Of a stretch of 64,000 nucleotides of DNA, positions 1 to 9,787 are shown piece after piece; positions within the stretch are counted from its first letter, which is position 1, and each line of letters opens with the position of its first letter. The stretch is taken from the NCBI GenBank assembly GCA_948474755.1, contig CAOLHI010003108.1:62001-126000 (forward strand), read 5' to 3'. This stretch comes from Ctenosaura bakeri (lineage: Eukaryota > Chordata > Lepidosauria > Squamata > Iguanidae). The notes beneath the pieces were generated by a model. That model made no database searches. It worked only from the letters and a program-made list of their open reading frames with translations, and was not told the DNA's origin. The position numbers and the translations under genes are program-made.

Positions 1-129
1 GACACCATTCTAAATTAGGAAGGTTACTCAGGATGCAAAGCTAATCTAGCATTGTTCTAGGAAAGAGCTGGGAGAGAGAGACTGGGAACAGAGAAGGAGG
101 AGAAAACACCAGTTTACATCACAGAGGGG

Positions 130-936
130 TCAAGATAGGTAGATCCAAGAATGGAGGACACTTTGGGTCACTCTGTCCACTCTGAGACATTCTTGACTCT
201 TCATTACTAAGCTTTGTTGCACTTCTAATATCCCTTCTTGATGACATATGCAGAAACGCACAAGATTCATCTTCTCTCGCAGAGCTTCATAACAGTCGCT
301 AGGCAATGGTTTGGTAAGGACATTTGCAATCATGTCTTCTGTTTGGCAGTATTCCAGCTTGGTAAGCCCTTGTACATGTGCATCCTTTATGAAATGGTGA
401 CTTTGTCTCAACATGTTTCAGCTGAGGACTGATCTTCACTGTCTGCAAGATCTTTATGCACCCTTGGTTGTCTTCATATATCTCTATTGGGGTTGGCTCT
501 TCTATTCCAAAGTCTAGCAGTAACATGTGCAGCCACTTCAGTTGTTTGCATGCCTCGAAGGATGAGATATATTCTGCTGCTGCAGAGAAGGTCACAATTG
601 TCTTCTGCTTTTGTTCAGTAGAGAGTTGCTGGTTGCTTGCAATCAGAGTTTAAGGTGTGCAGTTCTTTTCAGGTATTTGGCTACTTTCTTTACTACATTT
701 CTGTCACATTTAGTTGGTGAGTAGGTGCTTCTGCACAAAAACCCAACAGCTGCTGATATATCTAGTCTTTTCACTTTGCTTATGCACAGAAGCTTCCCAA
801 TGGCTTATCTGCACTGGCTGTTGTTCTGCCATCTTTCATTTTCCACAGTGTGCTTCCAATAGTTGGTTTCCAGAGGAGTGCTAACTAGGTGTGCTTCAGT
901 TAGTCCAAGATCCTTTAGTAGTCCTACTGTCTTTTG
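130..936 (-). pseudogene. Ty1/copia-like Pol relic (RT end plus RNase H)
   Basis: Read on the minus strand, this encodes the last part of a Ty1/copia polyprotein. In order: a stretch with STPLETNY (about 860-840), a YLKRT-like block (about 690), then the RNase H core with AAAEYISSFEACKQL and EDNQGCIKIL (about 590-440), and the C-terminal block VLTKPLP (about 310). This order and these motifs are those of copia RT/RNase H, not gypsy or retrovirus. The frame is broken: an in-frame stop near 800, a frame change with loss of the RNase H start near 600-650, and another frame change near 400. The 129 bases at the window start lie downstream of the Pol end and I could not recognise an LTR in them. 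Dead relic; family assignment firm, limits approximate. Confidence 0.8.
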
Positions 937-1498
937 CTTTGGTTAAGAAAGTAACTTCCATCTTCTTCTCTCCCAATCTCCATTAACCAGAGCTGAGAAA
1001 ATGTTTTGAGGGGACTGCAGTTACCAAACTCCCCAACTAGCATACTGGTAGAGGATCCTGGGAGTTTTAGTCCAAAACAGTAACTTTTCTGAGCCTTGTT
1101 AATGTCAATGCACATTCCTTTTCCAGTCCCAGGTCCCATAGCCTACTTACTTCATCCTTCTTCTTCCACATTACCCTCTTCCTTCACAGTCCCATAACCC
1201 TATCACTCTGGGACCCAGTCACATTCTCACACATTTAGGCCAGCCAACCAAGAGAATGATGTGAACCCCTTCAAAGTGGAATCTCTCACACTGTAAAATC
1301 CGCATACCCTCCTGCCTTGGTAGGGACGGTCTTCCTGCTTTCTCAGCTTCTTTTAAAGTGTCCTAGTTTCTTTCTCCTCCTCCCACTTCCTCCTTTCATC
1401 CTTGGCTTTCTTCCCTTCTGGTAAATTGAGTTCAAAGTGTAAAAGTCGTTTATACTCAATGTATTCAACAGGGAGGGGAGGAAATGAGAAGACTGATT
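937..1498. other. Unassigned stretch
   Basis: No gene or clear repeat. A short imperfect palindromic segment around 1005-1075 contains GGACTGCAGTTACCAAACTCC and its rough inverse GGGAGTTTTAGTCC, resembling the common reptile element built on ACTACAACTCCCAG. The rest is pyrimidine-rich on the plus strand with nothing further to support. Confidence 0.4.
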
Positions 1499-2546
1499 TG
1501 TTACTCCAAAAGTGGGTGACTCTGGGGTCTACCCATGATGCCAGTGCCTCTGTGGAACAATGGGAAATGTTAGCTCAAAGAGGAGGCCTGTGAGAGGGAG
1601 GTAACCTTGTAGGATCTCAGCCTTCCATCCTTTCGCAGGTCGGTAAAATGAGTACCCAGCTTGTTGGGGGCATGTATAGAAATGTTTCAAAATACATGCT
1701 ATTTGTAAGTTGTTTGCCGCCTCGATCCATCTGGAGAGGCGGGATACAAATAAATAAATTAATGATGATGATGATGTCGCAGTGACACCAGTCAGAGATC
1801 CAAAGAATGTTTTGTTTTAGTAGGTGAATCAAGAATCACACACACACAAGATTCAAATAGTCTCACAAACACACATGGCTAACTGAAGGAAAAGGGAGAA
1901 AAAATGGATAGCGAGAAGTTAGGCTGAAGTGGGTGATGTTTACCTATCCTGCAGAGAAGAGATGAAGTGATGTGGCTCAGACTAAGGGTCTGAGAGTAAT
2001 ACAAAAACAGGAACCTGAGCAACAGAGTGACAGCCTAGGCCCAGTGTACTATGAGTTATCTGGCTCAGAGCCAGGGTTTAAATACTCTGTTTCCACCCAG
2101 AGAGAAAAGGCGTTAATGGCTCTCTGGCAGAGCAGACAATGGGGTCCAGAATGGGCTAATGGCTTTAGCACTAGGTTACAAAGCAATGATGAGAGTTGTG
2201 ATAGCTCCTTAATGGCTGGGCAGGTGAGGAAACAAAGGAGAAATTCAGCAGGAAGAGGGAGTGGGCTGAAGACAATCAGTTACTCTGTGGAGGCAGTTTT
2301 GGGTGCTATTGTTTCTAAAGGTCAAGTCATTGAGGGACATTTGCAATCCATTCTCACTAGAACTTCCTCAACTATGACCTGACCATGCCCTGAGGCCCCA
2401 TGTGACATATCATATCATATCACACATATTCAGCCACTCCTCTTGACCAGCTTAACTTTTCAGCCATAGCAGTGTATAATTTATAATTTATGGCAATTAA
2501 ATGACATTTGCCAATTACATCATATCATGGAGTGGGGGCGTATGGC
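1499..2546 (-). mobile_element. LTR-like element, family B copy 1
   Basis: Aligns by eye along its whole length with 26832-27733: shared blocks include the opening TGTTACTCCAAAA versus TGTTATCCCAAAA, the stretch around GGTGATGTTTACCTATC, and the terminal CAGCAGTGTATAATTTATA. The complement carries AATAAA-type signals near the left end, so I place the LTR on the minus strand. A SINE (1614-1776) interrupts it; the other copy lacks that SINE. The right end is eroded. The 136-codon ORF on the plus strand (1972-2382) lies inside and has no recognisable product. No proviral interior is seen on either side. Confidence 0.6.
1614..1776 (+). mobile_element. MIR/CORE-like SINE tail with (ATG)n end
   Basis: Contains GGTCGGTAAAATGAGTACCC followed by CAGCTTGTTGGGGGC and a 3' end CGCCTCGATCC..GGAGAGGCGGGATACAAATAAATAA, then a short ATG triplet run. 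A near-identical copy sits at 53150-53345. This is the typical sauropsid CORE-SINE body with a LINE-derived tail. It is inserted into the LTR-like element at 1499-2546, as shown by comparison with the uninterrupted copy at 26832-27733. Confidence 0.65.
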
Positions 2547-2569
2547 ATAGAATTTTATCTTTCCCAAGA

Positions 2570-2691
2570 GGCTCAGGCAAAAGCAAAGTGCTGCAGCCTC
2601 TCCTTATTCTTCCTTATTAGCAAATTTTGTCGTTGTGCTGTTGATTGGTCAAATATGTCCCAGTTTTCATCTGTGAAATATTGGAGGGACT
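2570..2691 (-). repeat. Family X dispersed repeat, fragment
   Basis: The reverse complement reads CCCTCCAATATTTCACAGATG then AAAACTGGGACATATTTGACC and, further on, GAGAGGCTGCAGCAC, matching the two plus-strand copies at 3844-5730 and 5745-5930. I do not recognise the family by name; it has no coding content here. Confidence 0.5.
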
Positions 2692-2754
2692 GCATCTATA
2701 TAGATGATGTCCACCCTATCTGATGTACTGTGCTCACCCATATGAACCACCCTG

Positions 2755-3075
2755 GACCCTGAGATCTTCAGGAAAGGCCTTTTTCTTAGTGCCACCAACC
2801 TCACAGATATATCTGGGTGGAATGTGAAAGATGGCCTTCTTGGTGGTTCCCCCTAAGCTCTAGAACTCTTTTCCTACAGAGGTTAGAGTGACCCCCTCCT
2901 TCCTGTCCTTCAGTCAGCAGAAAAACACTTTTTGAAAAAAAATTGAACAGGCTTTTTAGAGTCTAAGTTTTGTAAAGAAGAGACCTTTAATAGACTACTA
3001 TACCATTTCCAACTGCTGTTTACTTTATCATTACTGCTTTTTAAAACATTGTTTTAATGTTAATGACAGTACTCT
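2755..3075 (+). mobile_element. L2 LINE 3' end fragment
   Basis: Plus-strand remnant of the last codons and 3' UTR of an L2-type LINE: blocks resemble the family's ending in which a fixed Phe-Ser..Ala..Leu-Trp-Asn..Leu-Pro segment precedes a basic Leu-rich tail, here scrambled by indels (AGCTCTAGAACTCTTTTCCT, then GTCAGCAGAAAAACACTTTT). It is followed by the AT-rich TTTTAAAACATTGTTTTAATG segment common to other L2 ends in this window (for example 6235-6260). Old copy. Confidence 0.45.
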
Positions 3076-3843
3076 TTTGCATGGTTTGATCTGCTTTAAA
3101 TTCTAAAATGTCATGAGTTCCAGTTCTGGTGGGGAGAGCAAGAGATGGATAAAGTCAGTATCTGCACATGACATAGGAGTCATACAGCCCTCCAGCTGTT
3201 GTTGGACTGCAACTCCCAGCATTCCTCACCATTGGATCTACTAGCTCAAGGCAGATGGAACTTTCAATTCCACCGCATCTGATGGGCTGCAGAATTCCCA
3301 CCACTGATCTACATCAATGTTTCAAGAAGTCTCCATGCAGGAGAAAATTTTCAGAGAGCTCAGCTCCTCCACCAAGGCAGCCTTGCCTTAAGCATATTCT
3401 CCCTGAACCAGCTTTTAAAATGCACCTGACTGTGCCATCTCCATTTAACTTTGGTTGTTTTATGAATGGGATCCATTTAGCAGCACCTAGTGACCTTCAG
3501 CGTGGATTCTTGTAAATGAGGCGTTTACGGTTAACTCGGGTGATGAATTAAAAACCTGACTGAACATTTAATGTTGCTTATGAAATAATCATGACTCGGC
3601 TTGATGGATGGAACCGATTCCCCAAACTTCCAACTGAGATTTTCAGCGTGAGCTTTCATTAGACAGACATGGATTGAGGCTGTTGTAATCCAGTTAGGGA
3701 TGAAATTGAATGAAAGCCATTTTAACTGGGATATTTTTTTTAAAAAATGAATAATTTAGATGGTTTCGCCTTGATTTCCCTTTGCTGTTATCTGGGCTAG
3801 TTTCCTTCATCTAAAGTTTCAGTGAGGAAGAGAGAGATAACTT
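3076..3843. other. Unassigned, probably single-copy DNA
   Basis: A short fragment of the ACTACAACTCCCAG-type element lies at about 3188-3245 (GGACTGCAACTCCCAGCATT). From about 3490 to 3780 the sequence matches none of the repeats in the window, is AT-rich, and keeps several CpG and TAAT-containing blocks. I see no ORF of note. It could be a conserved non-coding element, which only alignment can show. Confidence 0.35.
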
Positions 3844-4092
3844 ACCCTCCAACATTTCACAGATAAAGAATGGGACACATCTGACCAAGGACAATCAGGG
3901 TGTGTTCAAGGTGGCAAAAACTATGGCCATTTCTGCCCTAGGCTGCTATAGTGCTCTAATTCCACTTTCAGCATCCCATGGAATTCTGGGATTTGTAGTT
4001 TCCTGAGGCCAAAGAGCTCCTTGGCTGAGAATTCTAAATGGCCCTCCCTAAACTGCAAACCCCAGGACTCCACAGGATGTTGAAAGTGGAAA

Positions 4093-5454
4093 CAGAAGAG
4101 AAGGTTAAGAGGGGACATGATAGCCATGTTTAAATATTTGAAGGGATGTCATATCAAAGAGGGAATGGGCTTGTTTTCCACTCCTCCAGAGACTAGGACA
4201 AGGAACAATGGATTCAAACTACAGGAAAAGAGATTCCACCTAAACCTCAGGAAGATCTTCCTGATGGTCAGAGTTGGCTAGCAGTGGAATCTGCTGCTGC
4301 CTCCATGGAGTGTGGTGGAGTCTCCTTCCTTCTTTGGAGGCTTTTAAGCAGAGACTGGATGGCCATCTGTCAAAGGGAGGGCTTTGGTGTATCTTCCTGC
4401 ATGGTAGAAGGGGGTTGGACTGGATAACCCTGGGGTCTCTTCCAGCTCTACTGTTACTACGGTTATGATATGTCTGGTGAGAGCACTAGATATCCTTTTG
4501 ATATCAAATAATTTGGCCTTTGCTTGACCTTTCTGTGCCACCCTACTCCACGTGTTTGCAGAGGTCCACCGGATGAGCACATATTGGGCGCGGCCGTTAA
4601 TGGTTGTGCATTCCAAACTTCATTCAGGCAGGCAACTTAAGCCTCTCTGATACTTCAGGGAAAAACCCTCTTGCAAACCGGCCTTGCTCAGCGCGACTTT
4701 ACAAAGACACATGGCCAATAGCTGAGCCATTCCTTTATGTTGGGCCTTCAGCATACTGGCCATACTATTGTCATCCAGTGCTAAACTAATCATGTAAAAC
4801 CTAACCTTTTCCAGCGCCTTTGTCCAGCTCCAAATTTCCTTTGTTCTCACCGAGCATGGCATGGCCTGTAGGTAAAATCCACCCAATAAAAAGTCCCCTT
4901 TTCCGAGCCCTCCTCGGATCGCTCCTGCATTCCATCCAGCCTTGCTGCCGCTGTGTTTGGTGAGCTGTCCCCTCAGTTTCCAATAAGTAAGTCTGCCTCC
5001 CTTTTTGGAACACTCCAGACTGCTTGGACTACTTTGGACTTCCATCCCGCCTTGCTGTCGGTTTGTCCAGTGAGCTCCCTTCAGTGAACCACGCTGAACT
5101 TTCTTCCCCGCAACCTCCTCTCCTCTCCAGGACTACGAGACTAGGTGTTGTATTACCCATTCTCCAAAAGCTCTCCATTTCTCTTTCTAGTTAGCTGTGT
5201 GCATGTGGTGTCTTTTATGTTGTTTTTCCTCAATAAATGTCTTTTTCGTTACTCTTAAACTTGTCTGGCTACGCTCTCTGACCTGAAGTCGTAGACATAG
5301 GGTACAAGATCCTAGCTGAAGTTACCCTGCCTCTCGTTAGCTTAAGAGAGTGCTCGAGCTTAATTTCCCCATCTTGTGCTTTTATTTGGTTACTTGGGTG
5401 CCCCACCCGGGACCCCCAACATACAGGGTAACACTACGATTTTATGATTCGATG
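4093..5454 (+). mobile_element. CR1 LINE 3' end, split by a solo LTR
   Basis: Starts, 5' truncated, at CAGAAGAGAAGGTTAAGAGG within the CR1 ORF2 end and runs through the conserved 3' part (GGTTGGACTGGATAACCC..GGGGTCTCTTCCAGCTCTAC). It is cut at 4451 by an LTR and resumes at 5434 as CTACGATTTTATGATTCGATG, the degraded octamer tail. The encoded peptide shows the family's RTRNNGFKLQEKRFHLNLR block with frameshifts. Confidence 0.8.
4452..5433 (+). mobile_element. Solo LTR, alpha family copy 1
   Basis: Bounded by TGTTAC and GTAACA, with CTAC on both sides (4448-4451 and 5434-5437), a 4-bp target duplication. A possible TATA-like AATAAAAAGTCCCC is at about 4885 and a polyadenylation signal AATAAA at about 5232. 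Two relatives lie at 33138-34014 (same strand) and 42436-43305 (opposite strand). No gag, pol or env in the vicinity, so this is the product of LTR-LTR recombination. The ORFs inside are not conserved between copies. Confidence 0.85.
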
Positions 5455-5744
5455 AATGAGAGCACTAGAACAGTAAAGTGTGGCAATGGCCTATTAATGA
5501 AGAAGAACATATGATCTAAGAGAGGCTATAGCAGATTGCTTTTGCTTGAGTCTACGGGAAGGGCAAGATTCAGCACTCTCCTCTCCCCTCTACTGAGTTA
5601 ATTGAGTATAAATTATTTTTATACCATGAACTCAGTTTGCCTCATTTGAAGTGCACTGAAGACAAAGAGGAGATTAATCCTCTGTACAAGTTTAGAGCAG
5701 AACAAGCTGGGGAAAAAATGCAATAAGAGACTAAATAAACACCA

Positions 5745-5930
5745 TACCCTCCAATTTTCCATAGACGGAAACTGGGACATGTGTGGCAAAACAATATCAG
5801 AGTGCGGTCAAGAGGAAAAAGTTATTAATAAGGAAGAACACATAAGCTAAGAGAGACTGCATTTATAACTGAGTTTAGCAACACTTTCTCCTTCCTTCTT
5901 TTATATATTAAAAAAACCCCTCAACTCTGC
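5745..5930 (+). repeat. Family X dispersed repeat, second copy
   Basis: Opens ACCCTCCAATTTTCCATAGAC..AAACTGGGACATGTGTGGC and continues through GTTATTAATAAGGAAGAACAC..GAGAGACTGCA. It lies immediately after copy 1 in the same orientation, so the two may be a tandem duplication or a hot spot. It serves as the empty-site reference for the insertion at 3925. Confidence 0.55.
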
Positions 5931-5939
5931 TTGTAGGAA

Positions 5940-6795
5940 TGTTGTGGCTTTTTCTACAGAGCCCTTAGATCTGCAGGGGAGGCTTTTTCTCAGTTCCAAC
6001 ATCATCCCAAGCTCACCTGGTGAGGACACGGGAGATGGAGCCTTCTCGCTGGCTGCTCCCATCCTGTGGAACGTTCTTCCATGGGGGGCTAGGCTGGACC
6101 CCTCCCAGATGTCCTTCTGTAGCCAGGCAAAGACTCTCCTTTTCAACCAGGCTTTGGGGTGAACTGGAGAGCTTTTTATTTATTTATTAACATGTTTCAA
6201 AAACTGAACATTGTTTTAGCTTCTTATAGTTTTATATGTTTTTTAAAATGCTTTTAATCGTGTTTTTTTTAATTTTCATTTTTTATTCATAAAATAAATA
6301 AAATTACAATCCTCCTCTATATTATCGTTTCCCATTGCTTTACATGTTTTCATCATCAATTAATCATCAATCGTCCAATTATATTTCCTTCCATTATCTC
6401 ATATACATAGTACAATTGCACGTGTTAAGTAATATAAAGGCTTCTATACATTTATATAAATTTACAAATATCTTTCCTTGTCATATCACTGACTTCTCTT
6501 TCCACGCTTAATATATACATTACATTGGAATTTCCTACACTCTCTCTTTCTTTCGTCTAGTTTGGTGCACATTTTTTTGCTTAACACTAACTTGTCTAAC
6601 TATTACGAAACTCTTCTTATCACCCACTTCCTCCACACTTCTTATGTCCATACTTTACTATCCATCCTTTCTGTACGCTTTTAATAATTTTAAATGTTTT
6701 TAATGTATCTAATTTATTGCTGGGAGCCACCTTGGGTCCCACTCTTGGATAAAGGCAACATATACATTTAATAAATAAAATTAATAATAATACAG
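5940..6795 (+). mobile_element. L2 LINE 3' end with C-terminal codons
   Basis: Codons from 5944 encode the L2 C-terminal signature: FSLAAPILWNVLPWGARLD then a short helix and AKTLLFNQAL, stopping at about 6162. The 3' UTR follows (TTTTAAAATGCTTTTAAT), is interrupted at 6259 by an L1-like insertion, and resumes at 6679 to end in GGGAGCCACCTTGGGTCCC..AATAAATAAAATTAATAATAATA, the usual L2 tail. The C-terminal segment is in one frame, so it is fairly well preserved. Confidence 0.75.
6259..6678 (-). mobile_element. L1-like 3' end insertion in L2
   Basis: A 420-bp AT-rich block that starts with a T-run (poly-A on the minus strand) and is flanked by GCTTTTAAT at 6250-6258 and 6679-6687, a 9-bp target duplication inside the L2 3' UTR. 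The base composition resembles the putative L1 3' UTR at 29287-30530. No codons remain. Assignment to L1 rather than another poly-A LINE is inference. Confidence 0.55.
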
Positions 6796-6915
6796 CAAAG
6801 TGTGGTCTATAAGCTGCATGTGGCCCCCAGGCTCAGTTTGTGGCCCCCAGCTAACCCCCAGGTCAAACATTTTTGCAAGTGTCCCTCAAATGACCTCTAG
6901 AACACTAAGGGAGGA

Positions 6916-7797
6916 TGTTAGGGGCCATGCACTCCCCACATTTGATATGGCTTAACTGATATGAATGATATTCTGCTATGGCTGAAAGCCAGGATGGATG
7001 TTAGGTGAAATTGACTAGATAAGCAGGCCAAGAAATTCCTTCAAACTTTGCCAGGTCATAAGAGTGATACCTACATAATAAAGCCATCAAGGCCATTTCC
7101 ACACTAGCCTGTTATAGTGCGATGATTCCACTTTCAACATCCTCTGGAATCCTGGGGTTTGCAGTTTCGGGAGGGGCCAAGTGGCCCCTCCCGAAACTGC
7201 AAACCCCAGGATTCCAGAGGATGTTGAAAGTGGAATCATCACACTCTAACAGGCTAGTGCAGAAATGGCCCAACTCATCCTGTATCCCGTTGTCTGAGGT
7301 GTAAACTCCTTTGTTTGTTCCAGCACAGAACCATTTGCATGCATACCCTCCAGGCAGATTTTGGGTATAAAAATCCTTCATTTCGACCAGCTAGTTGCAG
7401 TTTCTTCACTTCCTAGACGTCACTATGTCACTCTGAATTCCGCTTTATGCTGCCCCTAGATGCAAGCGTAAGCCACTTCACCATTTCTAAGCTGCTCTTC
7501 TGGATTGGTAATTATCACCCAAAAACCTAAGCCTCCACTATCCATAATTTTTCCTCCCTTCCGTTTGGTTAGTTCTTGTGTGAGTGTGTGATTATTGTGT
7601 ACATGTGTGATTGAATTCCCTGCAATAAAACACATTTTTAGTTTATTTTTGAGTCTTTGGCTGGTTTCTCTGCAAGGACCCCATAAATATTGGTGAAAAG
7701 ATCCTGCTGGTTGCCCCGCCTCTTGCAGTCTTCTTAATTATAACTAATTAATTTCAATTATTTTGCTCAAAGGGATCCCCCACCTTTTGGGGTAACA
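6916..7797 (+). mobile_element. Solo LTR, gamma family, containing a MITE
   Basis: Opens TGTTAGGGGCC and closes GGGGTAACA. Flanks AGGA and AGGG agree at 3 of 4 bases. It has a TATA box (GGGTATAAAAATCC, about 7362) and AATAAAACAC (about 7624) in the right order for a plus-strand LTR. MITE copy B sits at 7091-7270. The 5' part is similar to 58126-58307 (GATATGGYTTAA then ACTGATATRAAT). No proviral coding region adjoins it. Confidence 0.7.
7091..7270. mobile_element. Palindromic MITE, copy B
   Basis: Begins GGCCATTTCCACAC and ends GAAATGGCC, flanked by CAA at 7088-7090 and 7271-7273. The inner arms 7121-7179 and 7182-7240 are perfect inverse copies over 59 bp with a 2-base loop, so the single strand would fold into one long hairpin. 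No ORF. It lies in the gamma LTR. Confidence 0.85.
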
Positions 7798-9787
7798 AGG
7801 GGAACAGTTTAAATTACCAGTACTGTTAAAACAGTACAATATGTTCTTAAAAGGTCTTTTATTTAAAAAAGCTTAAAGTTCTCAGAAGTCTGTCAAATGA
7901 TAATAATAATAATTAAGAAGTATTTGCCTACTGATAGAAGGATAGGAAGGAAGGGACCATTCTTGCCCCCTGAGGAAGGAAACTCCAGAGCCTGAGGCAG
8001 CCACCAAAAGACCCTTCCTCATATCCCCACCAGCCATGTCTGTGAAGACAGTGGACCTGAGAGAAGGTCCTCTCCAGAGGATCTCAAGGTCTGGGCAGGT
8101 TCATAGAGGGAGATATGGTCTGACAGATAGCCTGAACGTAGGTCCTTTTCATATACTTCATGTGATGGGCTCTTATTTTGCTGTATTCCATGGAATCCTA
8201 GCCTTTTACACAGACTCCCATAAAAAATAGAAGAATTTAATATCCACAGGGTGTTAAGAAGTTCCTAGTCCAAGAGGACAAATGTTGAAAAAGTATTAAA
8301 GGGAAAGTATGAAGACTAGGAAAACATAAAACACACAATATGCAGAAAACTGGGGGGGAAATTGGCTATATGGTGAGAAATGAGAAGATACAGATTGTTA
8401 CAGCTGATTTTTCAAGGGAATTAGAAGTGAATAGGGAAAAGAACTTGGCTGAAAGCCTTTGTGAAATTGTTTGGATGTAATACAATATCTTTGTTTAAAA
8501 CAGCCCGGATGTTATCCAGCCTCCATTAAAGAGAGAGAAAGAGAAGGGGATATCTCTTGCAGAGCTGTTTCATGCACTATAAAGCAGTGCTTGGAAAGTT
8601 ACTTTTTAAGAAGAGTGAACCCAATGTGTTACCTTCAACTGCTCCCTTGTAGATGACTTCATCATGATCTGAGCAGTGATATGATGATGCTCTGGATCCT
8701 ACAGCATCATCCTGTGTAGTTATGGATAGTTTCTGAGCAGGTCTATATCATCATCATTCTCCTAAAACGTAGCATTCCAAACTGCTTTGGAGACTAGCCC
8801 AGGGCAACGTGGATCCATTTTAGCTGCAGTCAGTCACAAATATTCTACACCAGCTACATACATAAGTAGGTGACATCTCCTAGCCTGACCTACCTTTGTG
8901 AGCCCACCTTAAAAGCCAGCATCTGGATCAGATATGAGAGGTCTCTTCAGCTTCCACTAAGAATGCAGGAAGGATGAGGTTTCCACAACCATCTTCTGCA
9001 GGCAGGTGTGGCTGTGACAAGAACTTGCAACCGGAGTCCTGCTTCTGATTGTCAGAGCCTTGCTCACAGGTGGGAGAAGGTGGAAACTTCATTCTCCTTG
9101 TGCCCCACCTGGAAGCTGAAGGGGCCTCTTTCACTGAGTCCTATTGCTAGCTCTTAAAGGTGGCTGGGTTGGCGTTTATGAAGTCTTAAAGTAAGACTAT
9201 GTCGTCTTACTGAATGAGGAACAGTTACAGATCCATAACTGTAGGTTACAAATCCATAACTGCAGTAGTGAATGACAGCTCATGCCTGTGGGATTCTCCA
9301 GAACTTCTCCTTGTTTCTCTCCTAGTTCATGCAAATTATGCAGACAAGAGGAGGGAGATGCCAAGAGGTGCTTCAGTTAAGAAATGAAATCCCCAGGGCT
9401 AAATCTTATGTTACACTGGCAGAAACTGAGGCCTGCCAGAGCTAATCCAGAGTTCCACTGGTAGGATCTTTAGAAATGTCTTTCTGCTACAGCCCTCCAC
9501 ACCACCCAGAACCCAACTCCAGATGATTTCAACACTAGTTCTGAGGATGTGAATGGAGCTTCAGTGAGGAAAAGGGATTCTGAGTTCTATGGAATACATT
9601 TGTCTGCCAAGAGAAGTTTACCATTGGATTCTGCCCCTGGATGGTGCAAGGCAAGTTCCTTGAAGCCTTCAGGTACACTACAACCACTGAGGTGAGACAA
9701 GAACACATCATTTCACCATTTTTCTTATTGTTGCATGAAAGTAATTGAAAACTGCAGCTTTCTGAGACTATTTGCTGTTCAGGACAA
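7798..9787. other. Unassigned stretch with an L2 trace
   Basis: About 7925-8120 resembles a minus-strand L2 C-terminal region (AGGCAGCCACCAAAAGACCC, then TCCCCACCAGCC), heavily decayed. The rest, to 9787, shows no repeat I can name, no long ORF and no RNA gene. A GA-rich patch lies near 8530. Confidence 0.35.

Larger units (their letters stand above)
3925..5491. mobile_element. Palindromic MITE, copy A, split by CR1
   Basis: Left arm begins GGCCATTTCTGCC and runs TTCCACTTTCAGCATCCCATGG to the other half CCCCAGGACTCCACAGGATGTTGAAAGTGGAA (ending about 4092). Right arm resumes at about 5455 as GAGCACTAGAACAGTAAAGTGTGGCAATGGCC. Flanks are TAT at 3922-3924 and 5492-5494, a 3-bp target duplication. 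Non-autonomous, no ORF. CR1 is inserted in the right arm. Confidence 0.75.
3844..5730 (+). repeat. Family X dispersed repeat, split by a nested insertion
   Basis: Left part 3844-3924 reads ACCCTCCAACATTTCACAGAT..GGGACACATCTG..GGCAAAAACTAT; right part from 5492 resumes TATTAATGAAGAAGAACATATG..CTAAGAGAGGCT. The undivided second copy at 5745-5930 runs straight through this junction (AAAAAGTTATTAATAAGGAAGAACAC), which proves that 3925-5491 is an insertion. The repeated TAT at the junction is the target duplication. Family not recognised; right limit approximate. Confidence 0.6.

Noticed and set aside
1972..2382. 136-codon ORF on the plus strand
   Set aside because: Lies on the antisense strand of an LTR-like element; the sister copy at 26832-27733 does not keep the frame, and no domain is visible.
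4620..5045. 141-codon ORF, minus strand
   Set aside because: Antisense inside the alpha LTR copy 1; not conserved in copies 2 and 3.
4452..5433. A complete endogenous retrovirus
   Set aside because: Only a single LTR with a target duplication immediately on both sides; no second LTR or coding interior.
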